Origin: Adenophora triphylla var. japonica
Lineage: Eukaryota > Streptophyta > Magnoliopsida > Asterales > Campanulaceae
Length of the DNA: 64,000 nucleotides
NCBI GenBank assembly: GCA_022495995.1
Contig: JAFEMH010005386.1
Coordinates: forward strand, 62,001-126,000
Direction: 5' to 3'
The notes below the pieces were generated by a model. That model had not been told where the DNA came from. It saw only the letters and a program-made list of their open reading frames with translations, and ran no database searches. Below, piece by piece: positions 52,074 to 63,185 of this stretch. Positions within the stretch are counted from its first letter, which is position 1, and every line of letters starts with the position of its first letter. The position numbers were made by a program, and so were the translations under genes.

Positions 52074-53430
52074 CAGGTCCTATAACTCTTGCTATAGGAC
52101 CTGTTCTAGTGTGATTTTAATTTCTAGGTTACTTGCTTCATATTGTTTGTGTTTGATAATGTGGCAAATAATCTATTACATGTCCTATAACCATTGCTAT
52201 AGGAGCTGAAATAGTGTTCTTTTAATTTCGAGGTCACTTGCTTTATTTTGGTTGTGAATTTGTTTGTTTGAAATAGATGTTAAATTTTGTTATTATTTGT
52301 TAATGTGGTAAAGGACCTGTTCCATGTCCTATAACTCTTATAAAATGAATATTTTTTTACTCAGAATTTTTGATTTTTTTGATGAATAATTGATGTTCGT
52401 TCCGTCTCAATTTTATTTACTTTTCATCACTTTCTTTGTTACTCATCTCGACCCGTCTTTGTAAATCAAGTTGCAGTTCATATATCACTTGCTATATAAC
52501 CATTCAAAGCTATAAGCCCTTTAATTGGTTTTATAGCAATTGTTATAGGATCTGTCAATATCATATACATAGCTATAAGACCTTTGAATGGTCCTATAGC
52601 AATTGGTATATATAGGACCTGTCAATATCATATACAAAGCTATAAGCCCTTTAATTGGTCCTATAGCAACTTGTATAGGACCTGGCAACATAATATTCAA
52701 AGCAATAAGACATTTTAATGGTCCCATAGCAATTGGTATAGGACCTGTCAATATCATATACAAAGCTATAAGCCAGTTAATTGGTCCTATAGCAATTGGT
52801 ATAGGACCTAGTAACATCATATACAAATTCAATTAAATAGATAAAAAAATATCAAGGTACGGATTATTATTATATTTATTATGAGACGGACGGAGAGAAG
52901 AAGAAGAAGAAGAGAAACAAACTGAGCTACATATACTCACCAACAATAAAATTGATGGAGTATGGTTGAATTTTGACTGTTTGTTGCATTTACTAGTGTT
53001 GTCATGTCCTATACCAGTTGATATAGGACCATTCAATGTCTTATAGCATAGGTATATGATTTTTTGAGGTCATATATCACTTGATATAGGACCATTCAAA
53101 GGTCTTATAGCTTCGTATATGATGTTGTTAAGTCCTATACCAGTTGCTATAGGACCATTCAAAGGTCTTAATGCGTTGGTATAAGATTGTGTGAGGTCCT
53201 ATAGCAACTGGTATAGGACCTGGCAACATCATATACAAAGCTATAACCCCTTTAATTGATCCCATAGCAATTGTTATAGGATCTGTCAATATCATATACA
53301 AAGCTATAAGACATTTGAATGGTCCTATAGCAATTGGTATAGGACCTGTCAATATCGTATACAAAGCTGTAAGCCCTTTAATTGGTCCTATAGCAACTGG
53401 TATAGGACCTGGCAATATCATATACAAAGC
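52074..53430. repeat. Array of ~14 hairpins with 62-63 bp period
   Basis: GGTCCTATA...TATAGGACC hairpins with 8-base loops such as GCAATTGG, near 52074, 52182, 52530, 52590, 52657, 52720, 52783, 53008, 53130, 53190, 53258, 53320 and 53383. The most regular units are 62-63 bp apart. The 52074 copy has an 11-bp perfect stem (CAGGTCCTATA). Spacer text (AAGCTATAAGCCCTTTAAT, GTCAATATCATATAC) also repeats. Period 63 keeps reading frames open, giving repetitive ORFs that are not genes. CCGTCTCAATTTTATTTA at 52404 and an inverted match at 52877-52895 may be ends of a decayed Stowaway around part of it. Confidence 0.85.
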
Positions 53431-53639
53431 AATAAGCGAGTCTTATTAAAAAGAAGATGAATTCCAAGGATTTTTGGAAATAAATGAAGTTACAAAGTTG
53501 TTATTTAAGAATGAATAGCCTCCAATCTACCCTTAAAAATAAACAAGAAAGTCAATAAGTTGAAACCAATTAAACTAAGAATGATTACATACATATACTT
53601 GAGATTAGAGACAACCACTAACAACAAAATTCTCAAATC

Positions 53640-54260
53640 CTTTTAATCACCAAAAATAAACCCAAAATCTTCCAATAATCACTTGAAAATAAATAGAAAA
53701 AACAGAGACCAACATTTCAACCAAAAGACTGACTTTTCCAACTCTAATTACCCTTAATCGGCTCACTGTTTCAACAAAAACTTCCTTTCCAGTGGACTCA
53801 AACAACAGCCTTCTCCTCTCCTCCAGAAAATCGCCCACTTCGCTTTTCTTGATCACAAATTCCGGTGGATTTCTTGGATTCCGGCGGAGGAGACTCTACT
53901 TCATCATCGTCGAAAATATAGATATTTTTCCGGTGATATCGTTTGAACCAACGGAGCTTCGATCATCATCATCATCATCATCTTCTAGTTCTTCAATTTT
54001 GAGGAAAAGGGAAAAACCCTAGGGCGCTCACAACCTTAAACCCCAGTAGAAATCAAATTAATTTGAATGGAATCAAATATCAGTTGGCTTACCTTTGATT
54101 GGGAACGATCTTTGAGTTTGAGTTTATGATTAGGCAGACAAGTTCTAGAAATTATATTGATTTAGGGTTTAGGGTTTTGACGGAGGAGAGTCGGAAGGGG
54201 GGGGGGACTGCCGGACTGGGGAGAAAGAGAAAGAGTTTCTCTGTGTGTGTATTTTGGTGT
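53640..54260 (-). other. Possible 5' part of a host gene, unresolved
   Basis: On the minus strand 54250-54100 reads like a 5' UTR exon (AACCCTAAACCCTAAATC) ending at donor CAAAG|GTAAGC. After a GGTTTAAG acceptor comes sequence with an (ATG)n/(GAT)n run and open but shifted frames (e.g. GDFLEERRRLLFESTGKEVF). No frame holds throughout and no domain is recognised. It may be a real gene with introns I cannot place, or a pseudogene. Confidence 0.3.
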
Positions 54261-54439
54261 GTGCAAGTTAACGGTGTTAATTTAATTTTGGCCGTTCCAT
54301 GGTATAATGGGGTTTAAAGGAATTTTAATTTGGAATAACAAAGAAGTCAGTCTTTTTTTATTTGGGCTGGATTTTGATGAAATATGATCTGGAAATTGTG
54401 GTTAAAAAGGAATTTTTCCAAAAAAGAAATAAGTAGCAA

Positions 54440-54460
54440 GAATAGTTGGGACAGAGGGAG
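54440..54460. mobile_element. Single Stowaway-like terminus
   Basis: ATAGTTGGGACAGAGGGAG followed by TA. The opposite end is not found nearby (a weak GTACTTCCTTCATTTCATCC lies at 54538). Confidence 0.45.
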
Positions 54461-54653
54461 TATGGGCCACTTTTTTGCTATTTTTATTGTCACGTTTAAA
54501 AAGTCACGTATCAACAATAAAAAAAATTATAACATGGAGTACTTCCTTCATTTCATCCAGAAAAAATACAAATTTTCCTTTTGTATATCCCATTTAAAGA
54601 AGACCTACTCCCAAAATAAATATTTTGTAATAATTCTATATTCATATGACTCA

Positions 54654-55379
54654 TGATGCTGTCCAGAAATAACAATTGGGCCTGGCCCAATTGTATTAGC
54701 AAGAGAGTAACCAGTGGGCCTAAAAGTGGGATACGACCCAAGAAGGAGATAAGATTACAGGCGACCCAAAGAGGATCATAAGAAGGCGAGATAGGAAATA
54801 TCCCGCTAATATCCTTAAGAAGGGGGAAAACCAAGATAGTAAATGGCGACATATTATGAGGAAAGCTGGCGATAAAGATTAAAGGCGAGACATGATGGCA
54901 AGGCGAGACATGATAGTAAGTGACCTTATCCGGCGAGAGAGGGATCCCAGTTGATATTCACCAGAGGCGGCATATAAATATCTACCAAGAGGGACCCATT
55001 AGACGGTTATGCATTGGGATTGATGATCACGTGTTGAGGATTTACTTTATAAAGGACCAATGAGGTGGTGACACGTGGCAGGAGGCATGAAATGTGAGGA
55101 GGTCACATGCAAGGCACGAGGGTAAGGAGTATAAATAAGATGGGAAAGCTTCATCCAAAGGTACGTCCATTGATACACACATAACCACCTTCAATATTGT
55201 TAGTTTACCTTCCTTTCAAGCAAACACTTATCCTCACGCCGGAGGGGCTTACGCCGGAGCCGCCCCCGGCTTCGTTAACGTTTGATTGTGCGCAGATCAG
55301 TCGGAGAAGAAGGAGCCGGAGATATCGAGGATAGACTACAACGGTGAGGTTGCTGTTGAGGAAGATCCTGGCAACATCA
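54654..55379 (+). repeat. 5' LTR of the second Tat element
   Basis: 726 bp, TGATGCTGTCC ... GGCAACATCA. The start resembles the outer element's LTR (TGATGC then a TTGGGCC motif). TATAAATA at 55130-55137. Confidence 0.85.
55130..55137 (+). promoter_or_regulatory. TATA box of the second Tat LTR
   Basis: AAGGAGTATAAATAAGATGG, about 480 bp into the LTR. Confidence 0.6.
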
Positions 55380-55381
55380 AT

Positions 55382-55400
55382 TGGTTCCGTTGCCGGGACT
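55382..55400 (+). other. PBS of the second Tat element (tRNA-Glu type)
   Basis: TGGTTCCGTTGCCGGGACT, two bases after the LTR. From memory it is complementary to the 3' end of plant tRNA-Glu (ending CAACGGAACCA). Confidence 0.75.
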
Positions 55401-56005
55401 GTTTTCTCTTCAAGGATTGAAGTTTTGTCGGCGGTGGCTTGAGATCGAGGGAGATCTGTTCTGAGATTGTGAAGGTGGGTCGTGTAGGGGACGATTCAAG
55501 CGGAGTATTGAATTTACTGGTTGAGTTGGCGTTATTGACAATTTGTAAAAGGAATTTTGTTGTTCTTATTGTTGGTGGAAGCGAATGGCGTTTGTTTTGT
55601 TGTTAAACTCAATTGGTGTTTTTTGAGTTGAATATTTGGAGAGGGTAATTTGGTCTAACTGAGTTGGTGTAGATTCCTGTTTTTCTAGAGTATTTGTAGG
55701 GGTTGTGTTGAATTCAAAATTGTTTGTTAAGATTTGTTCAAATCTGGGTTTGGTTGTGAAAGTTTGAAGTTGGAATTTGTGAAGTTGTTTTGTTTCGAAT
55801 AGCTTTGATTTGGGTGTTTTTGGTGGTAAGGTGTAGTTGAAGTCTTTGTTGAAGATTTTTGGAAAGTTTTGGTGTTGAAGAAAGGTTTTATTACTGGGTT
55901 TATTATTGTTTGTTTCTGGGTTTCTGAGCAAGATCTTCAAATCTTCATAAGATTTGCAGGTTTTCGTGGTTGAAGTTCATAAGTGTGATTACGTAAGTGG
56001 AAAGA
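55401..56005 (+). other. Untranslated leader of the second Tat element
   Basis: No sense ORF of note. A minus-strand ORF (55566-55940) is low-complexity (Asn/Thr/Pro) and not credible. Confidence 0.5.
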
Positions 56006-57482
56006 ATGTCAACACCAGAGAAGAATATGGTAGTGGGCCAGAAGACTGTAGCGGGAAGGAACATTGTCACTCCAATTTCTGGGTTTGGGAATATCGGTAT
56101 GGGTGGAGCGAGAGATACTTCTTCCTCGCAGCATGTAATCCCGGAAGAGATGGAGCGAGATACTGGCGACGAGAGAGAGAGGAATGTGATGCCGCCACCA
56201 CAAGAGGAGGAAATAGAGAATGAGGAAGAAAGTTTGAGGATCCATAACACTTTGATCTTGCAATTGATTGAAAACAACAAGCGACTAAGGGCGATGAAGA
56301 AGAAACTTACTCCAATCCCGCAGGGATTTTTAACGGCGACAATAGAGGGAGATAAGGGAGCAAATAAGGAGGTAATTGTAGTGAATGAGGAGCAAGAAAA
56401 GGAAGTAGAACCTGAGAAGCCAAAAGAAGCAGAAGCGAGAATAGAAGGGTCGCAAAAGCGAATAGAAGGGTCACAAAAAAGAAAAGCGGGAGAGTACATG
56501 GAAAATGGAAGAAAGATTAAAGTTTATCATTGGCCACATACTTCCCAAGTGTCGTCCCTCTATTGTGAAGAAGAAGATGGTGATCTTGCGTCAAATGATG
56601 CGAGAAAGATGGCGAGAAAGAGGTGAGAAGTTTCAAAGATTTCGAGAAACCCAAGACGGTAGAAAAAGGGAAGGGTATAGGAGTTAGTCGTTTTGGAGAA
56701 GAAGACGGTTTCAGGAAGCAGATGGCTGAGATGGCAAGGAGATTGGCAGAACTGGAAAGGGGTGGTGTAGTTGATAGTGAGAAGGACTCCTTTGTCGCTC
56801 CGTTTGCTAGATATATCCAGGAAGCTGAGCCAGCTCCAGATTTTCGTCTGCCCGCTCTATCCAAGTATGCAGGAGTCGCACGCCGCGGAACTCATGTAGC
56901 GGGATTTGAGGTCACAATGGCAATTTTGACTAAGGATGATGCTTTATTATGTAAGACTTTTGCTAGCACCTTGGAACTTCAGGCTTTGGATTGGTTTGTG
57001 CAACATCCTGTTAATTCCATATTGGGGTACCAAGACTTCAAGAGAAAGTTTTTGGCGAGATTTGGATCAGTGGGAGCTCAACCAGTAGTACTGCAGGAGT
57101 TGATTGGGATTAAACAGAAGACGGGAGAAGGTCTTGTTACTTACACCAACAGATTTTTGCTAATTGCCAATCAAATTGCTGAGATTGATCCCAAATATGT
57201 TATAATGATGTATATGTCGGGTCTGTTATCCGAATCATTCAGAGGGAGTTAAGGATGAGATTACCTGCTACTTTGAGCGAGTTACATGAGAGGGTCAAGG
57301 CGTATTGTGGCGGTGAGGATATTGATGAAGGAGCTTCTAACACTGGGAAGAAAAGTGTTAAGGATAGGATTGAGTATGTAAAGGAAGGGAATGCCGCTCA
57401 ACAAGGAGGTCGAGGGAATCCTGCAGGTGGTAGAGGGGGAGGTCGCGTTGGAGGTCGCAATGGAGGGCAAAATGGAGGTTGA
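56006..57482 (+). pseudogene. gag of the second Tat element (frameshifted)
   Basis: ATG at 56006 (MSTPEKNMVVGQ). Acidic and basic charged N-terminal region to a stop at 56624, with overlapping continuation in another frame (RKQMAEMARRLAELERGG, then the gag core GTHVAGFEVTMAILTKDDAL ... LGYQDFKRKFLARFG). A second one-base shift near 57240 leads to MRLPATLSELHERVKAYCGG and a Gly/Arg-rich RNA-binding patch. Same layout as 25632-27534, with a shorter charged region. Confidence 0.85.
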
Positions 57483-57551
57483 GGAGTTAGGAGGATTGTA
57501 AGGTTTACAAGGCTGACTGCTACACCAAGTGAAATTCTGCGGGCTGTTGAT

Positions 57552-58229
57552 TTGCCACCACCTTTCGAAATGAATGATCTCGGGAGGATTAACATGAATC
57601 AATATTGTAATTATCATCGGGACAGGGGTCATGAGACCGATAATTGTTATAATTTGAAAAGAGTAATTCAAAAGAAGGTTGAAAGGGGTGAGTTGCAAGA
57701 GTATGTATGGCAAGAGCCAAATGGGGCGGCTCAAGGAGGAAATGGTAACAGGAATGAGATTTTGGTAATTCACGAGCCCACAAGCATTACTTGCTTAAGT
57801 AATCAGATTATGTCGCTATCCCATACTTGTCACATTCCCGCCTATCCACCCAGTGAAGAAAGGATGATCAGTTTTTCAAGGCGAGAGTTGGCTTTAACGC
57901 CGAGTCATGGATGCCAACCGATTGTAATCTCAATCGCCCCGGGGAACAGTATTTTGCATCGGGTTTTAGTAGATTCTGGAGCAAGCCGAAATATTCTCTA
58001 CTATGATGCTTTTAAAAAGATGCGATATACAGAGGCCAATTTGGTGCCGTATAAGGGTTTTTTGGAAGGATTTACAAACCACACTGTGCGGGTTAAGGGG
58101 ACGATTTCTTTGGCGGTAGAGATAGGAGAAGATGAGAAGGTGAGAACTCGCACCGTGGAGTTTATGGTTATTGACTTGGTGTCACCTTATCTTATTGCTC
58201 GTAGGTATTCCCTTTATGCAAAGCTTTGA
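57552..58229 (+). pseudogene. Gag zinc knuckle and protease of the second Tat element
   Basis: Zinc knuckle YCNYHRDRGHETDNCYN (C-x2-H-x4-H-x4-C, the Tat/Ogre form), then the retropepsin with active site LVDSGASRNILYYDAF (DSG at 57972-57980). A frameshift close to 58190 breaks the second half of the protease; GIPFMQSFEMVVSIPHQRV continues in the frame from 58171. Confidence 0.85.
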
Positions 58230-60381
58230 GATGGTGGTATCTATCCCGCATCAGCGGGTCAAGTTTCATACGGCAAAGGGGATAGCATGTTTGAGAAGTG
58301 AGGTGAAAGAAGTGATTCAGAAGAAGATCGAAATGCAAACAGCGGCTAGAGCAAGTACAAGTTCACTTTCTACTGCTTTGACTGTGCGGGATGCGAGAAT
58401 AAATATGATCACCGACTTAGGGGGATGTGAGAGTTGGGAGGAGACAGAAAGTATGAAAAATAAGTCGGCAATCATAATTATTGAGGAAAGAGCAGGGGAT
58501 GAAGTTATGCAGGAAAGAAGTGATGAGCGAGATGTAGAGACAGAAATGATGCAAGAAAAGTCAGAAAAGAATTTGATGGCTTTGATGGTGATGCAAGCAG
58601 AGATGGCCTGGTCTAGATCCACAGAATTTGTCAAAATGAGAGAGCCCCGTATTGAAGAGATAGTAGATTCGGATAGTGAAGAATGTGATGAAGAGATCAT
58701 GATGGACACCCCTGAGAGCATGTCGCTTGCCGGGAGAGATAAGGGGGAAAGTAGCGGTAAGAGGATAAAGAAATGTGTCGATCGGAGAAAGGCGGCTGAA
58801 ATGGAAATAGATACATTGCAAATACGGGATGAGCCTGATATTCAGGCGGCAGAAGAATTGGAAGAAGTGATTGTGAATGACGAATACCCAGAGCAGAAAG
58901 TTAAAATTGGGAAACAATTGAAAAAGGATGAGCGAGATATGCTGATTGATTTTTTGCGAGATAACATTGATGTATTTGCTTGGAAACCTGAGGATATGTG
59001 CGGAGTTGATGAGAAGGTCGCCTTACATTGTTTAAATGCTGATCCAAATGTAGAACCTTTTAAGCAGAAGGTGAGATACCTGTCGGCGGAAAAGGAGAAA
59101 GCGGTGATTGGAGAAGTGGAGAAGTTATTAAAGGCGGGAATTATTGAAGAAATCACTTATCCAGTCTGGCTAGCTTGCCCGGTCGTGGTGTTGAAGGCAA
59201 ACAAGAAGTGGAGGATGTGCATAGAGCTTCACAGATCCAATACGGCATGTCCCAAGGATTGTTATCCTTTGCCAAAGATTGATAGATTGGTGGACTCTAT
59301 TGCGGGACACAAGGTGTTTAGTTTTATTGATGCTTACTCAGGGTATCATCAGATCAAGATGCTTGAAGAAGATAAGGCTAAAACAGCTTTCAGAACTCCC
59401 CTTGGAAATTTTTGCTATAAAATGATGCCTTTTGGCTTGAAGAATGCTGGGGCGACATACCAAAGGATGGTCAACAAGATTTTTAAATCGCAGATTGGAA
59501 GGAATGTCGAAGCTTATATTGACGATATGGTAATCAAAACCAAGGGGGAGGATCATTTGGTGGATCTGACGGAGACTTTTGAGAATTTGAGAAGGAATTC
59601 CATGAAGCTTAATCCAAGTAAATGCACCTTTGGAGTTACGGCGGGAAAGTTTTTGGGATTTCTAGTAAATCGCCGCGGGATAGAGGCAAATCCGGAGAAG
59701 ATCCAGGCGTTAATTGATATGAAGTCGCCCAAGACCATTCAAGAAATTCAGAGGTTAAATGGTAGGGTGATAGCTCTGGGACGATTTGTGTCGCGGTCGG
59801 CTGAGAAATGTTTGCCGTTCTTCAAAGTATTGAAAGGAGATCAAAAGTTTTCTTGGGATGCAAAGTGTGAAGAAGCGTTTCAAAAGGTAAAGGAGTATTT
59901 GGGAAAGCCGCCCATCCTATGTAGCCCAGAAGAAGGAGACCAGTTATATGTCTATTTGGCGGCTTCTGATTTAGCAGTGGCAGCGGTATTGATAAAGGAG
60001 GATGGTGGCATGCAAAAGCCGGTGTATTATGTTTCCAAGGCATTAAGTGAAGTAGAGGCGAGATACTTTAATGCTGAAAAGTTGGCTTATGCTTTGGTGA
60101 TTGCGACGCGGAAGCTAAGGGCTTATTTCTTATCTCATCCTGTTACTGTGTTGACTAATGCGCCCTTGAGGAAGATTTTACAACAGCCTGATTCAGCGGG
60201 AAGGCTTTTAAAATGGTCGATTGAATTAACGGAGTTTGATATTCAGTTTGAGGCAAGAAAGGCGATTAAGGCGCAGGCTTTGGCGGACTTTATTCTTGAA
60301 ACTTCATTTACATATGAAAGGGAGGAGATAGAGACTCAGGGGGCAAGAAAAGGAAGGGCTAGTCGCAGGACCCTGAGATAG
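58205..60381 (+). CDS. Reverse transcriptase and first RNase H of the second Tat element
   Basis: A continuous frame with the protease end, an acidic linker, and RT: WLACPVVVLKANKKWRMCIE, FSFIDAYSGYHQI (first catalytic Asp), FCYKMMPFGLKNAGATYQRM, EAYIDDMVIKTK (YIDD at 59515-59526), FLGFLVNRRGIEANPEKI. The Gypsy-type RNase H follows (YVYLAASDLAVAAVL, YFNAEKLAYALVIATRKL). RT copies the element RNA into DNA. This is the longest intact stretch of the element, so damage elsewhere is probably recent. The frame is lost near 60370. Confidence 0.88.
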
Positions 60382-60401
60382 AAGAGGAGCGAGAAAGACC
60401 A

Positions 60402-61343
60402 GAAGGATGTTGGGAACTGTTTGTTGATGGATCCTCAGCTAAAGATAAAGGAGGAGCTGGGATTTCATTAAGTTCGCCAGAAAAGGATTGCATGTACGAG
60501 AAGGCCCTGAGGTTTAAGTTTAATATGACAAACAACCAGGCAGAATATGAGGCGTTGGTGGCGGGATTGGAGCTATGCCGAGATATTGGAGTAAAGCAAA
60601 TAGTTGCCCATTCTGATTCTCAGTTGATTGTCAACCAAGTAAAGGGTAGTTACGGAGTAGTGAGTACAATCTTGGCAAAATATTGTGAAATGGTAAGACA
60701 GATTTTGCAGAGCTTTGATTATTGGGAGCTGGTGCAGATTGATAGAGAGAAAAATGAGCGAGCCGACATGTTGAGCAAGGCCGCTTGTGACAAAATAGAG
60801 GAGTTGCCCAAGAAGGTGGTAGTGGAATTTATTGAAGAGCCGGCATTTGAAAGGCCGCTGATAATGGAGATTGAAGCGGGCGAAAAAGATTGGGTATGCG
60901 AAATGAAAGACTATTTGGAAAAGGAAGAGCTGCCTCAAGAAGAAGATAGGGCGAAGATTGTTAGAAAAATGTCGCCAAGGTTTACTGTACAGGATGGGAT
61001 CTTATACCGCAAGTCTTTTTCGCGACCGTTGATGAGATGCGTAGAGCCAGGAAAGGTGGATAATGTCTTGTTCGAAGTACATGAGGGCGTTTGCGGAGGC
61101 CATCCAGGGGCAAGAACTTTGGCTAGTAAAATCATGTTCCTTGGATATTACTGGCCAACATTGAAGAAAGATGCGGAGGAATATGTGAGGAGATGTGATC
61201 AGTGCCAGCGACATGCTAACATTCCCAGGCAGCCAGCGACTGAGCAGACCCCAATTATAGCAGCGTGGCCCTTTGATATGTGGGGGATAGACCTTATAGG
61301 ACCTTTCCCAAGGCCAAAGGAGGAGCACAGATGGTGGTGGTAG
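60402..61343 (+). pseudogene. Archaeal-type RNase H and integrase N-terminus
   Basis: GCWELFVDGSSAKDKGGAGI starts a second, archaeal-like RNase H, the extra domain characteristic of Tat/Ogre elements. All four acidic residues are visible (LFVDGS, NNQAEYEAL, AHSDSQL, ERADMLSKA). Next comes the integrase zinc finger (HEGVCGGHPG, CDQCQRH) and the first catalytic Asp (WGIDLIGPFP). A frameshift at about 61320 ends it. Confidence 0.86.
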
Positions 61344-62121
61344 CCGTTGATTATTTCACTAAATGGACAGAGGCAAGAGCGTTAACTTCTACCACTGAAG
61401 ACCAGATTATCAGATTTGTAACGGAAGAAATCCTATGTCGCCATGGAATGCCGCGGGCAATCATTTCTGATCACGGGCCACAATTTAGAAAAAAGTTTCA
61501 CGGTTTTTGCGAGAATTTGAATATCAAACATTGGCAATCCGCAGTGTATAGGCCGCAATGCAACGGACAAGTAGAGGCCGCTAACAAGCAAGTTCTGGAG
61601 ATTTTGTGTAAGAACTTAGAAAAGAGAGGAGGAGCTTGGTTGGAAGAGTTGTCCACAGCTTTATGGTATGTTAGAACTACAGTGAAGGGATCAATCGTGA
61701 GACCGCCTTCGCTTTAACTTACGGCTCAGAAGCAATGGCTCCTGCTGAGATGGGTTTGCCTACCCATAGAGTAACTTATTATGACGAGATAATGAATGGC
61801 GACAGAAGGTGCTTCGAGCTAGACCTGAGTGATGAGAAGAGGCTTAGAGCGAGAATGAGGATGATTAATTACAAGCAGAGGATGAAGGCACAACACGACA
61901 AGCGAGTAAAGAAGAGGTCATTCAATGTAGGAGATTGGGTGTTGAGAAGCCGTGAAGTTAAAGGCGCGACAGCGGGATTTGCCAAGCTAGATCCAAAATG
62001 GGAAGGTCCCTTCCAGATCGCTAAGATTGTGCGAGAAGGGACTTATCACTTGAAAGAAGAAGGCGGCAAAGATGTCCCGAATGCATGGAGTGTTGATCAT
62101 TTAAAGAAATATTACCATTGA
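61325..62121 (+). pseudogene. Integrase core and C-terminus of the second Tat element
   Basis: VVAVDYFTKWTEARALT, second catalytic Asp in IISDHGPQF, Glu in NGQVEAANKQ; one-base shift near 61695, then YGSEAMAPAEMGLPTHR and the C-terminal GDWVLRSREVKGATAGFAKL ... WEGPFQIAKIVREGTYHL, ending WSVDHLKKYYH and stop at 62121. Near-identical in layout to the integrase tail at 12324-12868. Confidence 0.86.
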
Positions 62122-62370
62122 AGTGATGAGGGTAATTTACTTATTTTATTCTTATTAAAGTCTTTTCATATTCATTTTGATGAATCTATGAACCTTTTAA
62201 TCATGAAGGAAAGCCATATGTTTTACGATTCTAATAGAAGATATATACGTTGAACTTGTTTTAATACAATGAAAGCATGAAATTTTATTCCTCGTACGTG
62301 TCTTACATGGATTAAATTTTATAGTTATGTATGATTAGTCGCCAATAACATGGTAGATAAATCGCTTAAG
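62122..62370 (+). other. Region just downstream of integrase
   Basis: AT-rich, no gene. Confidence 0.4.
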
Positions 62371-62476
62371 AGTAAAGTTGCCTAAAGACAACTTCACTTT
62401 TTCGATGGGAGTATATGTGTATGGTGATATCTCGCTAAAGGAAAGAAGGCAAAGAGTTTTTGATGAATTATCAAAA
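62371..62476 (-). other. Two-hairpin module, copy a of second Tat element
   Basis: Plus-strand hairpin 1 at 62371-62398 (arms AGTAAAGTTG / CAACTTCACT, loop CCTAAAGA) and hairpin 2 at 62458-62476 (arms TTTTGAT / ATCAAAA, loop GAATT). GGGAGTATATGTGTA lies between them, as in copy b. Confidence 0.7.
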
Positions 62477-62506
62477 CAATATTTGATGAATTATTGAAAC
62501 AAATGT

Positions 62507-62640
62507 ATAAATGTTGAAAGTCGACGGACTATAAATGTTGAAAGTCGACGGACTATAAATGTTGAAAGTCGACGGACTATAAATGTTGAAAGTCGACGGA
62601 CTATAAATGTTGAAAGTCGACGGACTATAAATGTTGCGAG
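62507..62640. repeat. 24-bp tandem repeat, about 5.5 copies
   Basis: Unit ATAAATGTTGAAAGTCGACG plus GACT, starting at 62507 and every 24 bp. It lies in the same position as the 134-bp array of the outer element. Confidence 0.95.
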
Positions 62641-62922
62641 TCAATGTAAGTCGTGATAAATGATGCGAGTCAATTTATGGATGATGAAAAATGTAAGAGT
62701 CTAAGGACTATAAAAAGGAAAGTCTCTAAACTATGAATGAGGAAAAGGTTTATCTCGCATTAAGGGCATGAACATAAGTCGCTATGAAAGATATCATTCT
62801 CTCGCTGGAATAACAAAGGAAAGATAAGGCAAAAAGAAGGAAATTATTTTAAGTATGAAGCAAAAGAAGATTAAGAAAGGGTTAGAGCCAGCGACAAGAT
62901 GAGTCGCACAATATGCATTATA
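62641..62922. other. Spacer between tandem array and module copy b
   Basis: AT-rich with scattered AAAGTC / GAGTC words; no gene. Confidence 0.4.
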
Positions 62923-63017
62923 AGTAAAGTCGCCTAAAGACGACTTCACTTTTTCGATGGGAGTATATGTGTAGGGTACCTGTCATGCAAAAGAGATTTT
63001 TTGATAAACTATCAAAA
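62923..63017 (-). other. Two-hairpin module, copy b of second Tat element
   Basis: Plus-strand hairpin 1 at 62923-62950 (arms AGTAAAGTCG / CGACTTCACT, loop CCTAAAGA) and hairpin 2 at 62999-63017 (arms TTTTGAT / ATCAAAA, loop AAACT), 48 bp apart, exactly the spacing in the outer element. It lies 168 bp beyond the antisense-gene stop. Confidence 0.7.
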
Positions 63018-63185
63018 CAATGAATGACGAAATAAGTGAAACATGAAAATAAAGGGGCAAGCACAAAGGCCGCGAATATACATTGTTTATAGGCTCGCAG
63101 GCCCCAAAAGAAAAGAAAGTAAATTGTTTAGACATCATGGCAAGTTACAAAAGTTGTTTGAAGAAAGCTAAATGTCAAAGAGAAG

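Noticed and set aside
52521..53427. ORFs with GPIPIAIGPI repeats
   Set aside because: Caused by the 63-bp hairpin repeat (a multiple of three); not protein-like.
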